A stretch of DNA of 64,000 bases, taken from contig PBLV01000057.1 in the NCBI GenBank assembly GCA_002721895.1, forward strand, positions 97,632 to 161,631. The letters run 5' to 3'. A model generated the notes under the pieces. That model saw only the letters and a program-made list of their open reading frames with translations, was not told where the DNA came from and did no database searches. Shown in pieces: positions 52,995 to 62,519 of the stretch; positions within the stretch are counted from its first letter, which is position 1; the number at the start of each line of letters is the position of its first letter. The DNA is from Verrucomicrobiales bacterium. GTDB taxonomy: Bacteria > Verrucomicrobiota > Verrucomicrobiae > Limisphaerales > UBA1100. The position numbers and the translations under genes are program-made.

Positions 52995-55139
52995 ATGACG
53001 CAGAAACAAAAACAGTCCCGCTTCATCAATCGTGAGCTCAGCTGGGTTGAGTTTAACTCGCGAGTGCTGGAGGAGGCGATGGATCCCAAAAACCCGTTGC
53101 TGGAGCGAGTGAAATTTTTCTGCATCACCAACTCAAACCTCGACGAATTTTTTGAGGTGCGTGTGGCGGGGCTCAAGCAGCAAATCGAAAGCGCTGTCAT
53201 CGAGCGCAGCATGGATGGACGAACGGCCACGGAAACATTTGATGCTGTCTCCGGACGCATTCACGGAATGGTGGATGCGCTGTTCCAGTGCTGGCGTCAG
53301 GACCTGATGCCCGCGCTGGCAAAGAGAGGTTTCCGCTTCCATCAGATCGATGATTTGGGGCCCGATGACCGTCAGTGGGTGGAGTCTTTTTATCGCGACA
53401 AAGTCCGGCCAGTGTTGACACCGCTGGCCGTGGATCCCTCCAAGGCCTTCCCGCTCATTGGCAACAAGTCGTTGAACATCATCGTGCGCGTGGAGCTCAA
53501 GGAAAAGAACGCCACCCAGCAGCGGCTGTGCATCGTCCAAGTACCGCGCGTCATCCCGCGACTGGTCCCTCTGCCCCGGCCCGACCGCCGCCATGACTAT
53601 GTGTTTCTTGCGGACATCATCTCCTATTTTATCGAGAATCTTTTTCCCGGCACGACGGTGCACGGTAGTTGGCGCTTCCGCGTAACCCGCAACAGCGAAC
53701 TGTACGTCGGCGAGGAGGACGCGGAAAACCTGCTGCAGGCCGTCGAGAACGAACTGCGCAATCGACGCAAGGGCGATGCCGTGCGGCTGGAGGTAGATCA
53801 TAACACACCCGATGACCTCGTGGCTGAACTGCTGGAGAAACTGGAGCTGACTTATGACGATCTTTATCGCATCGACGGCCCCGTGAACCCCATTCATCTC
53901 CAGACCATTTTAAAGGGCGACCACTCTCCCGAGTTGCGCGATGTGCCTTTCCTCGCGCCGCCCGCCCCAGCCTTCCGCGGACAAACAGACTTGTTTGAGG
54001 TCATCCGCCAGCAGGACGTGCTGGTGCACCATCCCTATGAGAGCTTTGACTGTGTGGTAGATTTTCTGAACCAGGCTGCCAGTGACCCCAAAGTACTGGC
54101 CATCAAGCAAACCCTATACCGCACCGGCGGAGATCCCCGCGTGGTAGGGGCGCTGATGCGCGCCGCGCAAAACGGCAAGCAAGTCGCCGCCGTGGTGGAG
54201 CTGAAGGCGCGTTTTGATGAGGCCTACAACATCCAATGGGCACGAGAGCTGGAAGAGGCCGGGGTGCACGTTTCCTACGGCCTGGTCGGCTACAAGATCC
54301 ACTCAAAGATTTGCCTGGTAGTCCGGCAGGAAGAAGATGGCCTGCGCCGTTACGTGCATCTTTCAACCGGTAACTACAATCCCAACACCGCCCGCCTGTA
54401 CACCGACTTGGGTTACTTCACCTGCCGCTCGGGGTACGGGGAGGACGCCACTGCTTTGTTCAACTTGCTGACCGGATTCTGTCAGTTCCAAGGCACGCGC
54501 CGTCTGGTAGTGGCGCCTTTCGAGTTTCAGCGACGCACGCTTGAATGCATCCGCCGGGAAACCCGCAACGCTCGTGAGGGCAAACCCGCCGCCATTCGCG
54601 CCAAGATGAACGCGTTGGTCGACAAGCCTGTCATCGAGGCGCTGTACGAAGCCAGCAAAGCCGGCGTGCAAATTGATCTCATCGTGCGCGGCATCTGTTG
54701 CCTGCGGCCGGGCGTACCGGACCTTAGTGAGAACATCCGTGTGCGCAGCATCGTCGACCGATTCTTGGAACACAGCCGGGTTTTCTGCTTTGAAAACAAT
54801 GGCGACCCGCGAGTCTACATCAGCAGCGGCGACTGGATGTACCGCAACTTCCAGAAACGCATCGAGGTGGCATTCCCCGTCGAGGATCCCGCCATCCGTA
54901 AGCGTCTAACCGATGAAATCCTGGCCATCCACCTCCGTGACAATGACAAGGCCCGCGCCCTGCAGCCCGACGCCACCTACACTCGCATCGTTCCCACCGA
55001 GGGGGAAAAGTCACACCGCAGCCAGCACGAATTGATTGCCCTGAACAAGCCCGCCTTTAACTCCACCTCCAAGAAGGGCAAGTTGAAGTTTCCCAAGTTT
55101 GAAATGCCTCGCGAATCGGAAACCACGCGCGTCAACTGA
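52995..55139 (+). CDS. ppk1: Polyphosphate kinase 1
   Basis: 714 aa, normal length. It has the N-terminal FINRELSWVEFNSRVLEEA, then the phospholipase-D-like catalytic half. The phosphorylated active-site His lies in YKIHSKICLVVR, and the second catalytic His in FLEHSRVFCF. YVHLSTGNYNPNTARLYTDLG and ISSGDWMYRNFQKRIEVAFP complete the signature. The enzyme reversibly makes polyphosphate from ATP at the membrane or cytosol, serving phosphate storage and stress response. It ends 4 nt before the convergent ROK gene. Confidence 0.97.
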   Translation: MTQKQKQSRFINRELSWVEFNSRVLEEAMDPKNPLLERVKFFCITNSNLDEFFEVRVAGLKQQIESAVIERSMDGRTATETFDAVSGRIHGMVDALFQCWRQDLMPALAKRGFRFHQIDDLGPDDRQWVESFYRDKVRPVLTPLAVDPSKAFPLIGNKSLNIIVRVELKEKNATQQRLCIVQVPRVIPRLVPLPRPDRRHDYVFLADIISYFIENLFPGTTVHGSWRFRVTRNSELYVGEEDAENLLQAVENELRNRRKGDAVRLEVDHNTPDDLVAELLEKLELTYDDLYRIDGPVNPIHLQTILKGDHSPELRDVPFLAPPAPAFRGQTDLFEVIRQQDVLVHHPYESFDCVVDFLNQAASDPKVLAIKQTLYRTGGDPRVVGALMRAAQNGKQVAAVVELKARFDEAYNIQWARELEEAGVHVSYGLVGYKIHSKICLVVRQEEDGLRRYVHLSTGNYNPNTARLYTDLGYFTCRSGYGEDATALFNLLTGFCQFQGTRRLVVAPFEFQRRTLECIRRETRNAREGKPAAIRAKMNALVDKPVIEALYEASKAGVQIDLIVRGICCLRPGVPDLSENIRVRSIVDRFLEHSRVFCFENNGDPRVYISSGDWMYRNFQKRIEVAFPVEDPAIRKRLTDEILAIHLRDNDKARALQPDATYTRIVPTEGEKSHRSQHELIALNKPAFNSTSKKGKLKFPKFEMPRESETTRVN

Positions 55140-55143
55140 ACCT

Positions 55144-56118
55144 CTACCCATCCCCATTGCGTGCCAGTACCGCCGCGCCACAAATCCCCCCGTCATCCCC
55201 CAGCCGGCTGGTGACAACCTTCACCCCGCTCATCGAGCCCGGCAACACCGCCTGCTCTGCCGTACGCCTAATAATGGGCAGCATTGTCTTCTGCAACGCC
55301 TCCATCACGCCCCCGCCCAGCACAACATACTCCGGCCCAAGCGCGCTCACAACCGCGGCCACTCCAATGCCCGTGTCTTCCGCAACATGACGCACCACCC
55401 TTTTCACCAGTGGATCCCGCGCGGCAATGGCTTGGCGCAAATGACGGCTCCGAACCCCCTTCAACTGCGCTCCCAGTTCCTCTTGTAGCAAGGTCGTCTC
55501 CCCTTCCAGCACAGCACGGCGAAGGCGGCGAACGATCCCCGTCCTGCTTGCTAAGGACTCCAGGCTGCCGCGGAAACTGTGCGCGGTCTTGATGCCATTC
55601 TTATCAATCGTCATCTGGCCAAACTCACCCGCCGCGAAATTGTGCCCCCGATACAGTTGCCCATTGAGAATCAATCCGCCCCCGAACCCCGTGCCCAAGA
55701 ACATTCCCACCATGGAGCGCGGCTTGCCCTTCAATTCCACCCGGTGAATACCCAGCGTGAACAGGTTGCAGTCATTATCCACCTTCACGGGAACACGCAG
55801 ACGCCGCGCGAGGACCGTCTTGATGGGCACATCCTCCCACCCCACATTGTAGGCATTAAGTACCCGACCACGTTTCACCACGCCGGGAACTCCCAAGCCA
55901 ATGGACTCAACCTGCTTAAGGCGCACCCCTTGTCCCTTGAGCAACTCCCTCACCACCAGTTCAACACGCTCCAAAACAACATCCCCGCCCTTGCTGGCCT
56001 TGGTCTTGATCTTCCGCTTGGCAACCAGATTCAGTGAACGATCGAAAAGCCCCGAAAGGATCTTGGTCCCCCCAACATCCACACCCACAAAAAAGCTCCC
56101 GCCACGTGTGGCCGCCAT
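55144..56118 (-). CDS. ROK-family sugar kinase lacking the zinc-site cysteines
   Basis: 324 aa from the ATG at 56118 (MAATRGGSFFVGVDVGGT). ATP site: FVGVDVGGTKILSGLF. Sugar site: VDNDCNLFTLGIHRV and FLGTGFGGGLILNGQ. In typical ROK kinases a CxCGxxGC motif binds structural zinc; here the corresponding stretch is AHSFRGSLESLASRTG, with no cysteines. It most likely phosphorylates glucose or an amino sugar such as GlcNAc, fitting with nagA elsewhere in the window. The zinc-free form is a documented minority in the family. The WD40 gene lies upstream on the same strand. Confidence 0.86.
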   Translation of the reverse strand: MAATRGGSFFVGVDVGGTKILSGLFDRSLNLVAKRKIKTKASKGGDVVLERVELVVRELLKGQGVRLKQVESIGLGVPGVVKRGRVLNAYNVGWEDVPIKTVLARRLRVPVKVDNDCNLFTLGIHRVELKGKPRSMVGMFLGTGFGGGLILNGQLYRGHNFAAGEFGQMTIDKNGIKTAHSFRGSLESLASRTGIVRRLRRAVLEGETTLLQEELGAQLKGVRSRHLRQAIAARDPLVKRVVRHVAEDTGIGVAAVVSALGPEYVVLGGGVMEALQKTMLPIIRRTAEQAVLPGSMSGVKVVTSRLGDDGGICGAAVLARNGDG

Positions 56119-56233
56119 CCGCTGAATCAAACCCGCGCCCACGCCCCTCAGCAACGGCAAATTGTTCGCAAAAGAAATAAAGTCCAGTCGCCTTGGTGGA
56201 CGATATTTTTCTTATCGACGACAAAGAGCTTTT

Positions 56234-59200
56234 TTATTGATTCTCCTCTGTTTCTTCGGCCGGCGGCTTGGGTGCCTCGAAGGTCGCCACGGCTTTACCG
56301 TCGGCCAGAGTCCAAACCCGGAGAGCGCTGTCTTCGCCGCCGGCGACAATGTACCTGGCGTCCGGAGTGGCGGCGCAGGCGTACATGTAGTCGGTGCCGC
56401 CGGCAAAGCTGCGGGCGTCGTTGAGGTTGCTGGTGTTGATGAGACGGACAGATTTGTCACCGGCCGTTACGACCGCCTGCTCGGTGAGCCCAACGTAGTG
56501 GATGGAAGTGACTTCCTTGCCAAGGTTGGTGCGCTGACGAATGCGTTCGCCGGCCTCAAAATTCCAATGGCGAATGCTATTGTCGGCCCCAACGCTGACC
56601 AGCTGGCGACCGTGAGGCAACCAGCTGACGCCGAGGGCGTGGTGGGTGTGCCCCTCAAAGTTGTGGACGATCTTGCCGGTGGCCACCTCGGTGACTTTGA
56701 CAAATTTGTCCGCACTCGCGCTGGCGATGAATTTGCCGTCGCGCGAAAACTCAAGTCCGAGCACGCTGTCGCTGTGCACCTCGGCAAAGTTTTTGGCGAG
56801 CTTGCCATCGGCGATTTTCCAGATTTGCACCTCGCCGCCGCGGCTCGGCTCGCCGCTCCCAGTGGCGATCTGTTTGCCGTCCGGGCTGAAGTCGATGGTG
56901 TTCACGCGATCCGTCAGGGGCGACTTGGCATCGCCCGTGCCCACCACGCGTTCCAGTTTCCACTCGATGCCGAGGCTCCAAACCTGCGCGGTCTTGTCCG
57001 CACTGGCGGAGATGAATTTTTCTCCATTAAACACCAGCGCCTTAACCGCGCCTTTGTGGCCATTAAAGGATTCGAGCGCCTCGCCGGTGGTGGCGGACCA
57101 GGTGTGCACCTTCATGTCGTCACCGCCGGTGAGCACCTGCTGACTGTCGGCGCTGAACGCGATCGCACGGATCGGCATCTCGGATTTGGTGGTGGCCTCC
57201 TTGTTGGACGCCACAGCGGTCTCCAGCTGCTTGCTGTGTTCATCCGCTGCCTTCTTGCCGGCATCGGCTTCCTTGTGCGTCGCATCGGCCTTGGCCTTGG
57301 CCTTGGTGGCGAGGTCAAACTCGTTCACGGCATTTTTGCGCGGTGTCTCGAGCTTGTCGTATTCGCCCTGCGCCGTCGTGGCTTTCTTGGTGGAATCATC
57401 AAACGCCTTTTTGGCGGCGGCTTGATCCGTGTTCAGCTTATCGCGCTTGGTCTTTGAATCATTGGCCACCTTGCGCTTGTCCGTCGCTACTTTTTCGGCA
57501 GCAGCCTGTGCGGCCTTGGCCTTATCGGCGAGCGGCTTGGCATCGGCAGCCGCCTTGGCGGCGTCAGCAGATGCTTTGGCGGTGGTGTCGGACGCCTTTT
57601 TGGCGGCATCCACGCGCCGTTTGGCAGCAGTCACTGCGGCCACCGCCGCCTTCTCCGCCGTTTGCGCCTGGATCAGCTTGGTCTTGGCGGCGTTGGCCGC
57701 ATTGCGTTTGTCGGTGGCGGCCTTGGCTGCAGCCTGTTTTTCCTCCGGCTTCTTGTTGGCGTCGCCGGCAATCTTCTTGGAATTCTCCTCAGCAGCCTTG
57801 GCTTCACTGTCCGCCGTTTCAAATGCTTTTTGGGCGGCAGCAGCGGCCGACTTGGCGGTTGCTGCTTTGGCCTCGGCGGGCTTCAACTGCGTGTTCGTCA
57901 GGTTATCCAGATTCTTTTTCGCATTGCCCGCGGCTGTCTTGCTGGTGGCGGCGGCCTTTTCCTTCGCCGCCAGATCCGCAACCGGTTTGGCGGCGTCCGC
58001 CTTGGCCTTGGTGGCAGCGGTTTCGGCCGTCTTGGCTGCCGCATCAGCGTCGGTGAACACCTTTACCTCGGCATCGTAATCGGTCTTGAGTTTGTTGTAT
58101 TTATCCTCGTTGGTTTTCTTTTCCGCGTTGGCGGCATCGAGGGTCTTTTTCTTTTCAGCGATGGGCGCCGCCTCGGCCTTTTTCTTGGCTTCGTCGGCTT
58201 TCTTCAGCCGGTCGTCGGCCTTTTTCAATTCGTCGGCCTTGGCCTTCAGATTGTTGGTGTGATAGGTGACTTCCTTCTTAGCAAACGCCAGCTCGCGCTC
58301 GCGCTTGGCGAGGTGCAATTTGGCATCGCGCTGGCCGCGCAGCTCGGCGATCTGCTGGCCATTGGCGGCATTCCAAATTTTGCCGGTGTTGTTCTCACTG
58401 GCGCTGGCAAACTTGGTCGCGTCCGGACTGACGGAAACCGCGATCACCGGGCCGCCGTGGGTCATACTGCGGACCTGGTTTCCGCCGTTGGCATCCCAAT
58501 GGCGCACCGTGCCGTCACGGCTGCCGGAGAGTATTTGGGTGTCGTTATTCGGAATTCGTGTGAGCGATAGGATTGGCTGGCTGTGGCCCTTGAGTTCCTT
58601 GTGCGGTTTGAGGCCGCCCTCGGGGGCTTCGCCGAGCGCGGCGGCGACGTCCCACACACGCATCAGGTTGTCCTCATGGGCGGTCACGGCCAGCTTACCG
58701 TTGGTGGTCCAGGTGACCGCGGTGATCTTGCTGGGCTTTTCCATTGCCACCATGGGTGCGGTGAACTTGCCGTCGGCCAGATTCCAAATGTGCAATGCGC
58801 CGTCGGCCGCACCGGAAAGGAGCTGCTTGTTGTCCGGTGAAAACGCCACGCTGGTGACCGGCATCTTATGGCCGGAAAGCGTCTTGATGGCAGCCCCGGT
58901 GTTGGGGTTGATGAGCCGGATGTTGTTGCCCTCCGCCACGGCCAAGGCCTGACCATCGCCGGCCAGCGCGATGATGGCGGCGTCGCTATTCAACGCAATG
59001 GTGCGCTGGGATTTCATGGGCTGGCGGCGCCACAGCTTCACTTCGCGATAACCGCCACTGGCGAGCACGTCACCGGTTTGATTGAAGGTCAGCGCGTGAA
59101 CCATGTCGCGGTGGCTTACCCCGTTCTTGTACAGGTTATCCTTAAGCAGGGACGGATCGGTCAGGCGCGTAACCAGTTTTTTGCTGGGCACATGGTAAAT

Positions 59201-59713
59201 GAAAATCTGGTTGGCACGGCCCGCGGCGGCGTACTGGCCATCGGGGGTCACAGCCACGGAATAAATGGCGTTCAACCCCTCGGGCAAAGGCGCCCACTCG
59301 ATGGTGCGGGCGGCGGTGACGGTGCCCTTGGCGCCCTGGGCAATCCACAGCTTCAGCAGGCCGAGCTGTTGCGGCGAAAGGTTTTTGGCGGAAGCCTTGT
59401 TCTCCGGCGGCGGCATGGGCGGGTCGTCCACGTGCGCGGAAAGCAGAAACAGAATGCTCTCGTCGGGCTTGCCGGGCACGACGGCATCCGCCTCCATGAT
59501 GTCTTGCGGTGTCTCAAGGATGAGATCGGCCTTGGCTTTGGTGCGGTTGTGGCAGGCGAGGCAGTTGGCGCGAAGGAACGGTAGGATCTCGCTCTGAAAA
59601 TCAACCGGTTTGGCACGCTTCACATCGGCCACGGGCAGGGGGCCCTTGGCGTCCGCACTATGGGCCAACAGGCCGGCGGCCACGAGGGCCAGGGGAAGTT
59701 TGGTTTGGTTCAT
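56234..59713 (-). CDS. Giant WD40 protein with c-type heme domain and 380-aa Ala/Lys coiled coil
   Basis: 1159 aa. A signal peptide (1-22) precedes a planctomycete-type cytochrome domain (about 37-130) with CLACHN as the heme motif. A first set of WD40 blades spans about 140-460 (FSPDNKQLLSGAADGALHIW, LSGSRDGTVRHWD). Residues about 465-845 form a huge Ala/Lys/Asp-rich coiled coil. A second WD40 set follows (about 850-1155). Such proteins are exported and may scaffold periplasmic complexes; the reaction, if any, is unknown. It is the last gene of the DUF1553-DUF1501-PPC-WD40 operon. Confidence 0.9.
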   Translation of the reverse strand: MNQTKLPLALVAAGLLAHSADAKGPLPVADVKRAKPVDFQSEILPFLRANCLACHNRTKAKADLILETPQDIMEADAVVPGKPDESILFLLSAHVDDPPMPPPENKASAKNLSPQQLGLLKLWIAQGAKGTVTAARTIEWAPLPEGLNAIYSVAVTPDGQYAAAGRANQIFIYHVPSKKLVTRLTDPSLLKDNLYKNGVSHRDMVHALTFNQTGDVLASGGYREVKLWRRQPMKSQRTIALNSDAAIIALAGDGQALAVAEGNNIRLINPNTGAAIKTLSGHKMPVTSVAFSPDNKQLLSGAADGALHIWNLADGKFTAPMVAMEKPSKITAVTWTTNGKLAVTAHEDNLMRVWDVAAALGEAPEGGLKPHKELKGHSQPILSLTRIPNNDTQILSGSRDGTVRHWDANGGNQVRSMTHGGPVIAVSVSPDATKFASASENNTGKIWNAANGQQIAELRGQRDAKLHLAKRERELAFAKKEVTYHTNNLKAKADELKKADDRLKKADEAKKKAEAAPIAEKKKTLDAANAEKKTNEDKYNKLKTDYDAEVKVFTDADAAAKTAETAATKAKADAAKPVADLAAKEKAAATSKTAAGNAKKNLDNLTNTQLKPAEAKAATAKSAAAAAQKAFETADSEAKAAEENSKKIAGDANKKPEEKQAAAKAATDKRNAANAAKTKLIQAQTAEKAAVAAVTAAKRRVDAAKKASDTTAKASADAAKAAADAKPLADKAKAAQAAAEKVATDKRKVANDSKTKRDKLNTDQAAAKKAFDDSTKKATTAQGEYDKLETPRKNAVNEFDLATKAKAKADATHKEADAGKKAADEHSKQLETAVASNKEATTKSEMPIRAIAFSADSQQVLTGGDDMKVHTWSATTGEALESFNGHKGAVKALVFNGEKFISASADKTAQVWSLGIEWKLERVVGTGDAKSPLTDRVNTIDFSPDGKQIATGSGEPSRGGEVQIWKIADGKLAKNFAEVHSDSVLGLEFSRDGKFIASASADKFVKVTEVATGKIVHNFEGHTHHALGVSWLPHGRQLVSVGADNSIRHWNFEAGERIRQRTNLGKEVTSIHYVGLTEQAVVTAGDKSVRLINTSNLNDARSFAGGTDYMYACAATPDARYIVAGGEDSALRVWTLADGKAVATFEAPKPPAEETEENQ

Positions 59714-59722
59714 GTTGTGTTG

Positions 59723-62497
59723 CTAATTGTGTTTTAAATTATTTTTCACTTCGACGACCTTTAGCTTAAGCGGCTGGGTCACCTTGATGTTTTGATTTTG
59801 CAATTTCATGGTGGCCTCAACGTTCAGCGCGAGATCGCCCACGGTCGCTTTGTCGTTGGCGGTGATGGTCACCTTGCCGGTCTTTTGATCCTTGGCAATG
59901 GTCAGCTTACTAACTGTCAGGCCAGCCGTGCCGCCGGGCAGCGTGATGGCAACGTTTACCGGATCCACGAAGCCATACTTGCGTTCAAGATCTACCGTCA
60001 GCTCCACTTTCTCGCCCTGCTTCAACTGCGCGGCGGCGACGGGTTTTAGATCGATCGGCGCGGCGGTCACCTTCACCTTGATGGGTTGGCTGTAAAATGT
60101 TGCGGTCACGTCCTTCGGCTTGGCGGCGTCGGTCAACCTTTTCACGTTGGCGGCCGCCGCGGTCTTGGCGGTGTCAGCAGCCTTTTTCTTGGCAGCGGAA
60201 TCGTCGTTTTTCTTCTTGGCAGCGGTCTTTTGCTCGGGAGTGGCGTCCGCTTTTTTATTGATGGCAGCCAACTCGGCCGCCGCAGCCTTGGCCGCCTTGT
60301 CGGCTTCCACGGCGGCTGCGTCTACCTTCTTTTGCTCTTCCTTGGCAGCGTTTATTTTCTCCGCGGGCACTCGGCTGTACTTGCCCTTCACTTGGGTGCG
60401 GAGGAACAGTGTGTGCTCGCCAACCGGCAATTTGTAGGTGTTCAAGTTCAGATCGAGCGTGGCGTCATCCTTGTTCTTAGCAAAAGTGACGTCCTTGAAA
60501 CCCGACAGGACACTGTGGCCGAGACATTTTACCTTTTTATCGACCGCCTTGAAGCCGGCCTGTTGCTTGAGGTTGAACGGAATCTTCAGCTGGCCGAACA
60601 CCGAGTGCTCGTACACCTTGTCTTCCTTGGGCGTCATTAGCACCGGGATGGTTTCCTGATCGGTCACCTGCAGTTGCAGTGTGTTGGTGAGGCGGGCCCG
60701 CACGCGGCTGCGCTTGGTCTGGCTGTCGTAGGCGATGCTCGACACGCCGGCGGATCGCGCGGCACGGGTGACTTCCTTGTCGCCCACCTTGGCCTTGCCG
60801 GTGATGGTAATGGAACCGGTCCAGTTTGGCGCATCGGTCTTGGCGGCAACCATGATGAGTGCGCTGTTTTGGCCGGCGGCAATGGTCGCGCTGCTGGCGG
60901 TGAGATGGGCGGGCAGACCGCTCAAGGTCAGCTCGATGGGTTCATTAAAACTATCGCGACGGAACGCCATCACCTTGATGGGCAACACCTGGCCGCGCCG
61001 CAGGAAGCCCGTCGGCATCGGCACCGGTTGATTGGCCAATGGCAATGAGCCCTCGGGCAGCGCCACGAGGCGGAAATCCGGTGCTTCCTTGCGGATGGAC
61101 AACCGATACAGGCTGTCCGCGCTACCGCGGTTGTACAGGTCGTACAGCAGGATGCGATACGTGCCATCCTCGGGCGCAGCGAAGCGGAACGAGGGATCGA
61201 CCGATGTCGTGTTAAACGTGCTGCCACCAATGTTCACGGGGCTTTCCTGCACTTCCTTCACGGTGCTGACCTGTTCCTCGCCCTTGTCATTCTTCGTCAC
61301 ACGCTGGATACGAAAGAACGGATTAGTCGGCGCACCAAGGCGTTCGCTGACAACCTCCACGAAATAGGTATCACCTTTCTTCGCATCAAACGTCACCCAG
61401 TCACGATCACGGCGCGGGTGAAACTGACCGACAAACTCAATAGGCACTGAAATCTTTTGTGCCTGCTCCGGCTTGTCATTGCCCGTGCCGGCCTCGGCAA
61501 TGACATTGCCCTCGGAAAAATGAATGCGCACCGGGTTCGAAGCGCCCGCCGGGCTGGGCAGGCGATAGTCGGTACCGTCAAATCCCGCCGCCACGGGGCC
61601 CACGGGCGTGCTGCTGGTGATGTTCAGCTTGGCCGCGGCATCGCCGGGCAGCGTGATGCTCACCTCTTTTTTCTGCAACGGCTTGCCGCCCAGCTCCATA
61701 CCCGCGTCCTGCCCGCCGGGCAGGTTGCGACCGTAGACGGTGTATTTCGCGGTGCTGCCGGGCTTGCCGACCGGCGGCACGATAAAATCGATGTACGGCC
61801 GCTGCGAGATGGTCAGCCGATATACGTGCGAGGCACCGCCGCCGTAGGTGAAATCATGCACCGCCGCGTAATAATCGCCGTCCGCCGGCGCGGTGAAGTC
61901 GAGGGGCTTGCCAAAGCGATTGCGCTCCAGCTCCAGCTCGTTGGCGTCCTTGAGCACCAACACCGGCGCCATCGCGGAATCGATGTTCTTGGCTTGGCAA
62001 TCGACCAGCACGCGCTGGCCGCGCTTGAGGCTCACTTTAAAGTACGCGTAATTGCGCGACGGCGCCTGACCGTTAATGGTGGTGCCAAGCTTTACCTCCA
62101 TCGCCTTGTCCAGTGACGCGCCGCCGGTGGAGGCCGCCTCAGGCAAATCGCCCACGGCAAACGCGCGCACGTTCGAAATACCAAACTGACCGCCACCCAC
62201 CTGCGCATCATAAATGCCCACCGGCACATTCTTGGCGATGGTGATGGTGTATTGATTGGCGATCGCCTTGCCGTTGCCGTCCTTCTTCGGAACGGCCTTG
62301 ATACCGGCATGCGAAAACACCAGCTGATTGGCGCCATCGAGATCGCCGCCGGCCACGGTGACATCCACACTGGTGCCCTGCTGGCCACCGGCGGGGTAAA
62401 TGCTGTTGAAGGTCGCTCGCGGCAACTGTTGCGCAAACGCTGTTGTCGCAGCCCAAAGGACCGCAAACATGCCAAGGAGGGGGAGTGCCTTTTTCAT
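59723..62497 (-). CDS. Large secreted PPC/Ig-like domain protein with Ala/Lys coil
   Basis: 924 aa with a signal peptide (1-22). Pre-peptidase C-terminal (PPC) beta domains are visible, for example RNYAYFKVSLKRGQRVLVDCQAKN, then PDFRLVALPEGSL-like blades, and Ig-like segments with TGSITITGKAKVGD. A short Ala/Lys-rich coil sits at about 714-790. PPC domains occur in secreted proteases and in planctomycete surface proteins; no protease catalytic motif is seen here. It is co-transcribed with the WD40 protein 9 nt downstream, which shares the Ala/Lys coil style. Confidence 0.85.
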   Translation of the reverse strand: MKKALPLLGMFAVLWAATTAFAQQLPRATFNSIYPAGGQQGTSVDVTVAGGDLDGANQLVFSHAGIKAVPKKDGNGKAIANQYTITIAKNVPVGIYDAQVGGGQFGISNVRAFAVGDLPEAASTGGASLDKAMEVKLGTTINGQAPSRNYAYFKVSLKRGQRVLVDCQAKNIDSAMAPVLVLKDANELELERNRFGKPLDFTAPADGDYYAAVHDFTYGGGASHVYRLTISQRPYIDFIVPPVGKPGSTAKYTVYGRNLPGGQDAGMELGGKPLQKKEVSITLPGDAAAKLNITSSTPVGPVAAGFDGTDYRLPSPAGASNPVRIHFSEGNVIAEAGTGNDKPEQAQKISVPIEFVGQFHPRRDRDWVTFDAKKGDTYFVEVVSERLGAPTNPFFRIQRVTKNDKGEEQVSTVKEVQESPVNIGGSTFNTTSVDPSFRFAAPEDGTYRILLYDLYNRGSADSLYRLSIRKEAPDFRLVALPEGSLPLANQPVPMPTGFLRRGQVLPIKVMAFRRDSFNEPIELTLSGLPAHLTASSATIAAGQNSALIMVAAKTDAPNWTGSITITGKAKVGDKEVTRAARSAGVSSIAYDSQTKRSRVRARLTNTLQLQVTDQETIPVLMTPKEDKVYEHSVFGQLKIPFNLKQQAGFKAVDKKVKCLGHSVLSGFKDVTFAKNKDDATLDLNLNTYKLPVGEHTLFLRTQVKGKYSRVPAEKINAAKEEQKKVDAAAVEADKAAKAAAAELAAINKKADATPEQKTAAKKKNDDSAAKKKAADTAKTAAAANVKRLTDAAKPKDVTATFYSQPIKVKVTAAPIDLKPVAAAQLKQGEKVELTVDLERKYGFVDPVNVAITLPGGTAGLTVSKLTIAKDQKTGKVTITANDKATVGDLALNVEATMKLQNQNIKVTQPLKLKVVEVKNNLKHN

Positions 62498-62519
62498 GTC
62501 AGTTTAGTTTAAATTGTTT

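Noticed and set aside
57429..58570. Long plus-strand ORFs rich in Ala/Ser/Leu
   Set aside because: Antisense of the Ala/Lys coiled coil of the WD40 gene; codon bias makes other frames open.
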